Both the position numbers and the translations under genes were made by a program. From JBFJVZ01 sp041623895 (GTDB lineage Bacteria > Planctomycetota > Planctomycetia > Pirellulales > Pirellulaceae), in assembly GCA_041623895.1 (NCBI GenBank), contig JBFJVZ010000283.1, positions 1-10,660 of the forward strand: DNA of 10,660 bases, in the 5' to 3' direction. The notes beneath the pieces were generated by a model. It was not told the origin of the DNA and searched no databases. It saw nothing but the letters and a program-made list of their open reading frames with translations. This document shows, one piece after another, positions 6,221 to 10,660 of the stretch. How positions within the stretch are numbered: position 1 is the stretch's first letter; each line of letters starts with the position of its first letter.

Positions 6221-7513
6221 TCAATCGTCAACGCAGGTTTCCAGGAATCGAGCCAATCGATGGAAATCGGAGCCGTGTTCGATGAAACGTACTTTGGTTA
6301 CCAGTGTTACAGGGTCGACTAACTGTTCGAATGGAACGTAATGCAGGTCCAACTGGCCCGAGACGGAAACCATCACGCCGTTCATTTTTTCTTCGACCAG
6401 CGCGCGGTAAGCTCCCACGCCCAGTTGCGATCCCAGCATCACGTCATAGGCATGCGGCGGAGCACAACGAGATTCGTAGCCAAGCTGCAGGCCGTTGACC
6501 TTGCGATGCTTTCCTGTGCGTTCGGCATAGCGTTCGGTCAGTAATTTGGACATCAGCGCGGCTAGATTGACCGACGAGATGTTGATGTGTCCGTGATCGT
6601 CCCGGCTGATACCCTCCAGATATTTTGCCGGCAAGTATTCCGCCATTCCCTCAGCGATCACGATTGTGCCGTACTCGCGACCATCGCGTTCGCGTGCCAG
6701 CATCATGTCGACCATGCGATCGATGACGAATTGAAGCTCCATCACGGTACGAGTTTCACCCGTGTCCTGGTTAACGACTTCTTCCGTCGCCAAGGCACCG
6801 GTGATGTCTTCGACGCTCAGCACCATACTTGCTTCGCCCGCGATCGCCGCGCCGTAAGCAAGCCAGCCGGCGCTTCTGCCCATCGCTTCGCACAAGAAGT
6901 AGGAACGGCCAGCCGCAGCATCGTAGTTCAAATTGCGAATTTCTTCGGCCAGAGTCTCCACGGCGGTGAAAAAACCAAACGTAAAATCGATACCCATGTA
7001 ATCGTTGTCGATTGTCTTGGGTAGATGAACGATGGGAAAACGCCGGGCATCAGCCGGCAAGTTATCCTGAAACATCTTCAGTTTGTTGGCCGTCTTCAGT
7101 GTGTCATCGCCGCCGATCGAAATCAGCGCGTCGACTTCCAAGGAGCAGAGGCCTTCGTAAACGCGGCGCAGGGGCGCGACTAATTCCGGGTTTTTCAGAT
7201 GCTCCGGCGCGTTGACGTGTCTGCCAGGATTGGTGCGCGCCGTGCCGATCATGATGCCTCGACTGCTACGCGAATGCGTGAGCACGTCATGCGAGAAACG
7301 GACGTAATCGACGCCTTCCTGCAGCGGCCCCGCCGCGGTGTACTCAGCCAGCCGGCTGTAACCATGTTTGATTCCGTAGACCTGAGTGCCTTCTTCTAGA
7401 AAGGAAAACGCCGCTGTGGAAATCACGGCGTTGGCAGCCGGCGCTGGACCACCGGCAAAAAGAATGGCGACACGTTTGATGTCGAAGTTGTGCGTACCAG
7501 CGGTTTCAGACAC
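6221..7513 (-). CDS. 6-phosphofructokinase, predicted pyrophosphate-dependent type
   Basis: Phosphorylates fructose 6-phosphate to fructose 1,6-bisphosphate in glycolysis, reversibly if PPi is the donor. Family signatures are GGPAPAANAVI (21-31), GGDDT (134-138), PKTIDND (165-171, catalytic Asp169), EAMGRSAGW (209-217) and AEGM (287-290). Asp137, where ATP enzymes have Gly in GGDGT, together with Lys166, where they usually have Gly in PGTIDND, is the pattern known from PPi-dependent enzymes. The glycine normally seen in PAPGxN is Ala26. At 430 residues it is longer than the 320-residue bacterial ATP enzymes and fits the PPi-type clade. The start is GTG at 7513: an in-frame TAA at 7531-7529 rules out anything further upstream, and the next ATG is deep inside the fold. 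GAGG stands about ten bases upstream. The small lipoprotein gene follows 21 bases downstream. Confidence 0.92.
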   Translation of the reverse strand: MSETAGTHNFDIKRVAILFAGGPAPAANAVISTAAFSFLEEGTQVYGIKHGYSRLAEYTAAGPLQEGVDYVRFSHDVLTHSRSSRGIMIGTARTNPGRHVNAPEHLKNPELVAPLRRVYEGLCSLEVDALISIGGDDTLKTANKLKMFQDNLPADARRFPIVHLPKTIDNDYMGIDFTFGFFTAVETLAEEIRNLNYDAAAGRSYFLCEAMGRSAGWLAYGAAIAGEASMVLSVEDITGALATEEVVNQDTGETRTVMELQFVIDRMVDMMLARERDGREYGTIVIAEGMAEYLPAKYLEGISRDDHGHINISSVNLAALMSKLLTERYAERTGKHRKVNGLQLGYESRCAPPHAYDVMLGSQLGVGAYRALVEEKMNGVMVSVSGQLDLHYVPFEQLVDPVTLVTKVRFIEHGSDFHRLARFLETCVDD

Positions 7514-7614
7514 GGGCGGGGGCCTCGATTAGCTTAAGGTAAAAAAGAAGGAGTTGGCGGGCGCAAAATCCCCGCATCAGCCGAGAATTTGCAGGTCACC
7601 GATCACGAAGGGTC

Positions 7615-7733
7615 GCCATCACACGCTGCCGCTGACGAAGTGGCCTCGCGGTTCCGCCCCAGGGGTAGCAATGCAAAACCCCGCGAGCGGAGCCGCGGGG
7701 CCACTTTTATGATCAAGCTGCAAGTGTGATGGC
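7615..7733. repeat. Mosaic fold-back repeat (possible MITE or REP-like element)
   Basis: Outer arms GCCATCACAC (7615-7624) and GTGTGATGGC (7724-7733) are exact reverse complements. Inner arms 7638-7657 and 7687-7706 pair at 18 of 20 positions; they begin and end with AAGTGGCC and GGCCACTT. A nested GC stem CCCCGCG (7679-7685) with CGCGGGG (7694-7700) competes with the inner pairing. The unpaired 13 and 17 bases between outer and inner arms differ in length, so the symmetry has partly decayed. There are no coding signs. It may be a miniature mobile element or a bidirectional structured terminator for the TerB-like gene. Confidence 0.55.
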
Positions 7734-7787
7734 TACGAACATTTCACAGCCTCCACGCCAAGGCGGCAAGCCGGATCCCCTAGGCCA

Positions 7788-7801
7788 TCGCGAGAATTCT
7801 G
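7788..7801 (-). repeat. Second copy of a 14-base segment of the 583-646 repeat
   Basis: TCGCGAGAATTCTG here is the exact reverse complement of 623-636. The two sites are about 7.2 kb apart and both intergenic. Beyond the core, similarity fades, with scattered CCTC and GCGCGG matches, so this may be a decayed copy of the same repeat family. By chance a 14-base match on either strand is unlikely in 10.7 kb. Confidence 0.45.
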
Positions 7802-7807
7802 TTACCT

Positions 7808-7827
7808 CCGCGCATTCGCGGGTTTTT
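7808..7827 (+). terminator. Terminator-like hairpin on the plus strand
   Basis: CCGCG (7808-7812), loop CATT and CGCGG (7817-7821) are followed by G and TTTTT (7823-7827), the layout of an intrinsic terminator read on the plus strand. The stem is short (5 bp, 6 with a T-G pair). No plus-strand gene precedes it. On the minus strand, where the neighbouring TerB-like gene ends at 7846, the hairpin lacks a T-run. Confidence 0.35.
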
Positions 7828-7845
7828 AGGCGGATGTGAGACCCC

Positions 7846-8475
7846 TTAGACCAAATCCCACTGCAGGGCCTGTTCGATGCAGGCCTCGTACTCTTTGTCT
7901 GACATATCCAAAATGTCACGCATTTCCGCGAGCAGCCTGGTCTGGGAGGAGCCCATTTCTCGATCGGCCGTGGCTGCCAAGAACATTGCCTGCAACGCGA
8001 GTGATCTCTGCTGCTGATTCCAGCGTCGGGAAACGGTCAACACATAATTCCTGGCTTGGATGCCATTTTCTTTAGCAATCGAGCAGAGCCGGCCCAGTTC
8101 TTCGCGATCAACCGACCGCTGCAACAGCCGCGATGAGATTCGCTGCAAAGCGACAATTTCGTTCTCGGTTGTGACCCCATCGGCCAAAACAATCAAGATT
8201 GCTGCACGAACTGCTTGATCGGCGAATAGCTCTTCCTCGATCGCTTCTTGGCGTTCGCGACCGATATCCAAGACGCTGACATCCCAGCAGTCTTTACAGT
8301 GCTCGCATTGCACGAATGATTCCGCTCCGCCCACTGGGACGATGGGGATGAAGTAGATTGTCAAGAAGGGACGTCGGGCCCGCAGCCGATAGGACTGGCT
8401 CGCCCTGCAGCTGGGGCAATAAAAATTTCCACGGTCCTGCGTCCGTGTCAAATTCATGGTGCCGGTGATGATCAT
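7846..8475 (-). CDS. Zinc-ribbon plus TerB-like domain protein
   Basis: A 209-residue soluble protein. Residues about 17-65 form a zinc ribbon with two cysteine pairs, CPSC (20-23) and CEHC (57-60), separated by a hydrophobic stretch (FLTIYFIPIVPVGG) as in the bacterial zinc_ribbon_15-type domains. Residues about 80-205 form an all-helical region resembling TerB/DjlA-N: LADGVTTENEIVALQRI (97-113) and, later, ATADREMGSSQTRLLAEM (168-185) show the repeated acidic Asp-x-x-x-x-x-Glu pattern of that fold, which may bind a metal. The name TerB comes from tellurite resistance operons, but no other ter gene is here, so I make no claim of that function. The start may be the ATG at 8475 or at 8457; neither has a clear ribosome site. 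It is transcribed away from fliW. Confidence 0.78.
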   Translation of the reverse strand: MIITGTMNLTRTQDRGNFYCPSCRASQSYRLRARRPFLTIYFIPIVPVGGAESFVQCEHCKDCWDVSVLDIGRERQEAIEEELFADQAVRAAILIVLADGVTTENEIVALQRISSRLLQRSVDREELGRLCSIAKENGIQARNYVLTVSRRWNQQQRSLALQAMFLAATADREMGSSQTRLLAEMRDILDMSDKEYEACIEQALQWDLV

Positions 8476-8614
8476 GGTGTGCGTTGTCTGTATTTCTTGT
8501 GCGGCGATGTTTCACGGGTGCGTGTTTTTCGCTCATGCCGGTGGGATTCAACTTCTTGTACCGATTTTATCGATTTAGGAAGCCATGTCGTCGATAACGA
8601 ACATGTGGATACCT

Positions 8615-8652
8615 CCGCGCTGCTACCCAAACGAGAGGCGTAGCTAACGCGG
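8615..8652. repeat. Interrupted hairpin in the TerB-like/fliW intergenic region
   Basis: CCGCG (8615-8619) pairs with CGCGG (8648-8652), and GCTAC (8622-8626) with GTAGC (8640-8644), giving an interrupted 10-bp stem. The left arm overlaps ACCTCCGCGC (8611-8620), which also occurs at 7804-7813 beside the terminator-like hairpin. It may be another fragment of dispersed repeat, or a regulatory structure in the divergent promoter region. The rest of 8476-8712 shows no gene or clear promoter. Confidence 0.35.
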
Positions 8653-8712
8653 GGACCCGATGAATTACGCCACATTCGCAAGTCTTTGAAAAAATTTGGG
8701 ACTTCCTCAGCC

Positions 8713-9174
8713 ATGCGGATCGACACACAGCGATTTGGTACGTTGCACTTAAATGAAGACCATTTGTTCTTGTTCCCTCAAGGTTTGATTGGAATGGAGG
8801 CATTGCGTCATTGGGCCTTGCTGCCGGATTTGGAGAATCCGTCGGTTGCTTGGCTGCAAAGTGCGACTCGCGGCGACCGGGCGATCGCGTTGATCAGCCC
8901 TCGTGCATTTTTTGAGGACTATCGGGTCCATGTTTCCCGTCGCGATCTTACCTGTCTACATCTGTCGCCCGGTGCAGAACTTTATGTGATGACGGTGGTG
9001 GCCGGCCATGTGGGCAAGTTGACGACCAATCTGCGATCACCTTTGCTACTGAACCTGAGCCGTCGGCTGGGCTGTCAAGTGATCACGGATGACAACCAGC
9101 CCATACGTCAAGCTTTGCCGATTGCAGCGGCCAAGCCAACGACGGTGGCCGATTTAGCCCGCCAAGCGGCCTGA
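8713..9174 (+). CDS. fliW: Flagellar assembly factor FliW
   Basis: FliW binds flagellin and, when free, the RNA-binding regulator CsrA, so that flagellin use is coupled to its translation; it acts in the cytoplasm. Signatures are the opening MRIDTQRFGTLHL, FPQGLIGME at 21-29 and the C-terminal TTNLRSPLLLN (104-114), which corresponds to the family's T-x-N-L-x-x-P-x-x-x-N block. The 153-residue length is normal. I chose the ATG at 8713 over the frame's earlier TTG (8686) because the family motif begins directly there and the nine extra residues are not family-like. There is no clear Shine-Dalgarno. csrA follows 240 bases downstream on the same strand. No other flagellar gene is in the window, so this pair is apart from a main flagellar cluster or at its edge. 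Confidence 0.92.
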   Translation: MRIDTQRFGTLHLNEDHLFLFPQGLIGMEALRHWALLPDLENPSVAWLQSATRGDRAIALISPRAFFEDYRVHVSRRDLTCLHLSPGAELYVMTVVAGHVGKLTTNLRSPLLLNLSRRLGCQVITDDNQPIRQALPIAAAKPTTVADLARQAA

Positions 9175-9189
9175 CCGCTATTTCTCGGG

Positions 9190-9210
9190 CGTCAAAAGTG
9201 TCTTTTGGCG
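9190..9210. other. Perfectly stacked hairpin just after fliW
   Basis: CAAAAG (9193-9198), loop TGT and CTTTTG (9202-9207) form a tight stem. It extends outward by one T-G and two G-C pairs to 9190/9210, making a 9-bp hairpin 15 bases after the fliW stop. There is no T-run beyond the stem, so it is a weak terminator candidate. It may instead protect the fliW mRNA end or attenuate read-through into csrA. Confidence 0.35.
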
Positions 9211-9414
9211 ATCAACCGGCCACTCACGACGAATCCGCACGATCGGTATGGACCGACCGCCACGGCTCGATATCAATTACTTGACAGGGTCGGCCGATCA
9301 TTACCTTGACGAGGTTGGTCAAGAGAGCCATCTCACCGCCTCGACATCGTGGTCTGGATTGCATCCAGTCGTGTTACTCTACTCCTTGTGCCCGAAGTTG
9401 ATCCCGAGGATATC

Positions 9415-9642
9415 ATGCTCGTCCTTTCCCGACACCGAGACGAAAGCATCATGATTGGCGACGATGTGGTCGTCACCATTGTTGATATCCGCGGTGATAA
9501 AGTCCGCTTGGGCATCGAAGCTCCCCAGTCAATTCCTGTACACCGGCAGGAGGTCTACGAGGCGATTCAGCGCGAGAATCGCCGCGCGACTCAGACCGGC
9601 GCCGGGGCCACCAAAGACGTCAAGCCGCCCAAGAACGAGTAA
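9415..9642 (+). CDS. csrA: Carbon storage regulator CsrA (translational regulator)
   Basis: A 75-residue homodimeric RNA-binding protein that binds GGA motifs in mRNA leaders, often over the ribosome site. The opening MLVLSRHRDESIMIGDDVVVT and the block RLGIEAPQSIPVHRQEVYEAI are typical. The RNA-contact residues Leu4 and Arg44 (in PVHRQEVY) are present. A charged, Pro/Lys-rich tail (60-75) extends past the conserved core, as in many longer CsrA proteins. I chose the ATG at 9415 over the frame's upstream start (9349): it is the family N-terminus and has GAGGA four bases upstream. That site itself contains GGA, which would allow autoregulation. It is paired with its antagonist gene fliW 240 bases upstream, and its 3' end faces the membrane protein gene at 39 bases distance. 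Confidence 0.95.
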   Translation: MLVLSRHRDESIMIGDDVVVTIVDIRGDKVRLGIEAPQSIPVHRQEVYEAIQRENRRATQTGAGATKDVKPPKNE

Positions 9643-9681
9643 AGTCGCTGGCTCATTTGGACTGCATGCCATCCACCGCGA

Positions 9682-10660
9682 TTACGATTCCCACTTGGCC
9701 AGCGAACTGGCCAGCGACTGTAGCTTAGGCCTGTTCTTTTCGATGGCCATTAGCCCTGCCAGCAGCAAAATGCCGGTTGTGATCCCGAAGGCCCACCACG
9801 GCCAGACTTGATCGATCCTTTGCTGTGCGTGCCATACCATGCTGGTGACGCCGATGAAGACAAAGATCGCTCCCAAATAAAGGAACGGGCGAACGCGAAG
9901 CGCAACTCCGGCAATCATGCCCGCCAGTGCCAACAGCACCAGGATAATCGGCCCTGATAAAGTGGACCCGATGTCTTGCAGCAGCATATCCGCCGTGCTG
10001 CTGACATAGATCGTTAGAGTCGCCGCGTATCGAATGCTTGACGCAACCTTTGCCTCCAAGCGATGGCGGTGCAGGTGTGTCACAGCCAACACGCACACCG
10101 CCGGCGGAATCAACCAGGCTTGCGGATGAGTAAGAAAGTTCCAGCCGGGCATCTGAATCAAGATCACCCATAAGGCAGCGTTTGCCAAGACGATGGAGGT
10201 GACGCGCGGCATCGTCCCTTTCCACAAAAATGCGAGTCCGCCGTAGTACAACGCGCCAATCGCCAACAACGTCTGGTAAGAAACCTTGCCTTGGATATAG
10301 GCCCAGGCGAAATTGGCCGGGTCTGAACCGCCAGCGCTCACCGTCGCGCTACTGAGCCAAAACCCGAGCACCGGTACCAGCGGCAGGTACAACGCCGTCT
10401 TTCTCAGCGTTTCTCGCAGCACCGCGTCGTCGCGTCGCCTGGCCCATTCCGTGATCCCCACGCTGACGAACGACAACAACATCACGATGTACGGCCAATA
10501 GGGACGCAAGCCCAAGTGTGCCAGCGGACTATTGCACAAATGCAAGTGCAACCACGTCAAGCCGCCGACGACTTGCGCAGCAATGATCAGACTCGTTCGC
10601 ACCCTATCGTTGAATCGCCAAGTATCGCGATAGCCAAATCCAGGGCCGCGAAGAATGCCA
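9682..10660 (-). CDS. Multi-pass membrane protein of unknown function, C-terminal part (5' end outside window)
   Basis: I do not recognise this protein. A GTG at 10602 could start a 306-residue product, but the same frame stays open to the window edge, and codons above it (FNDRVRTSL) read like coding sequence, so the gene probably begins beyond base 10660. About ten hydrophobic segments follow one another, roughly at residues 3-21, 36-50, 70-88, 108-127, 133-150, 162-177, 189-206, 214-234, 240-259 and 268-288 counted from the GTG. The polar tail EKNRPKLQSLASSLAKWES carries a 10-base tandem duplication (TGGCCAGCGA twice, 9697-9718 region). No enzyme motif is visible. The hydrophobic layout, lacking transporter signatures, recalls large uncharacterised bacterial membrane proteins. 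It converges on csrA. Confidence 0.65.
   Translation of the reverse strand, partial: GILRGPGFGYRDTWRFNDRVRTSLIIAAQVVGGLTWLHLHLCNSPLAHLGLRPYWPYIVMLLSFVSVGITEWARRRDDAVLRETLRKTALYLPLVPVLGFWLSSATVSAGGSDPANFAWAYIQGKVSYQTLLAIGALYYGGLAFLWKGTMPRVTSIVLANAALWVILIQMPGWNFLTHPQAWLIPPAVCVLAVTHLHRHRLEAKVASSIRYAATLTIYVSSTADMLLQDIGSTLSGPIILVLLALAGMIAGVALRVRPFLYLGAIFVFIGVTSMVWHAQQRIDQVWPWWAFGITTGILLLAGLMAIEKNRPKLQSLASSLAKWES

Larger units (their letters stand above)
7514..7845. other. Intergenic region with mosaic inverted repeats, no gene
   Basis: These 332 bases separate the phosphofructokinase start from the 3' end of the TerB-like gene (both minus strand). I see no credible reading frame. It should hold the phosphofructokinase promoter, but I cannot place one. 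The centre is a fold-back element (7615-7733), followed by a 14-base segment (7788-7801) shared with the repeat near base 630, and by a plus-strand terminator-like hairpin (7808-7827). Confidence 0.55.

Noticed and set aside
7846..8475. Calling the TerB-like gene a tellurite resistance gene
   Set aside because: No other ter genes are present and the domain occurs in many proteins unrelated to tellurite.
9281..9286. TTGACA as a sigma-70 -35 box before csrA
   Set aside because: No acceptable -10 hexamer lies 16-18 bases downstream.
9644..9718. Stem GTCGCTGGC (9644-9652) with GCCAGCGAC (9710-9718) as a csrA terminator
   Set aside because: The loop is 57 bases, the right arm lies inside the membrane protein coding region, and no T-run follows.

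Overview
The window looks like a chromosomal segment of a planctomycete, most likely in the Pirellulaceae (Rhodopirellula-like). This is an inference from gene content: a secreted formylglycine sulfatase, a predicted pyrophosphate-type phosphofructokinase, a fliW-csrA flagellar pair, several genes without a clear Shine-Dalgarno, short intergenic fold-back repeats and moderate-to-high GC. There is no rRNA, tRNA, CRISPR array, insertion sequence or phage gene. Ten coding genes are supported, two of them cut by the window edges.

Left part (1-4437, all minus strand). A sulfatase (4437-3022), a Tm-1-like/UPF0261 protein (3015-1795) and a threonine-aldolase-family PLP enzyme (1724-675) run head to tail with gaps of 6 and 70 bases and look like one operon. 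After a 122-base gap holding a fold-back repeat comes the 5' part of an EamA-type membrane transporter (552 to beyond base 1). An 86-base fold-back element, built like a REP doublet (REPIN), sits directly upstream of the sulfatase ribosome binding site.

Middle part (4438-7513). A plus-strand diadenylate cyclase (4824-5771) joins an N-terminal alpha/beta region to a DisA_N/DAC catalytic domain, most like archaeal DacZ. It ends tail to tail, with a 4-base overlap, against a minus-strand pair: a phosphofructokinase with PPi-type active-site residues (7513-6221, GTG start), followed by a small predicted membrane lipoprotein (6199-5768).

Right part (7514-10660). A 332-base intergenic region carries mosaic inverted repeats and a plus-strand terminator-like hairpin. 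Then come a minus-strand zinc-ribbon plus TerB-like protein (8475-7846), a plus-strand fliW (8713-9174) and csrA (9415-9642), and the C-terminal part of a multi-pass membrane protein (minus strand, open beyond base 10660).

How the genes fit together: fliW and csrA form the known partner-switch in which FliW sequesters the RNA-binding regulator CsrA and so couples flagellin level to translation. The diadenylate cyclase would supply c-di-AMP, but no phosphodiesterase or effector is visible here. The sulfatase operon suggests use of sulfated compounds plus an uncharacterised metabolic step. The best leads are the DacZ-like cyclase, the repeat elements placed at gene starts and ends, and the Tm-1-like protein beside an aldolase. 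I do not see a clearly new multi-gene system.
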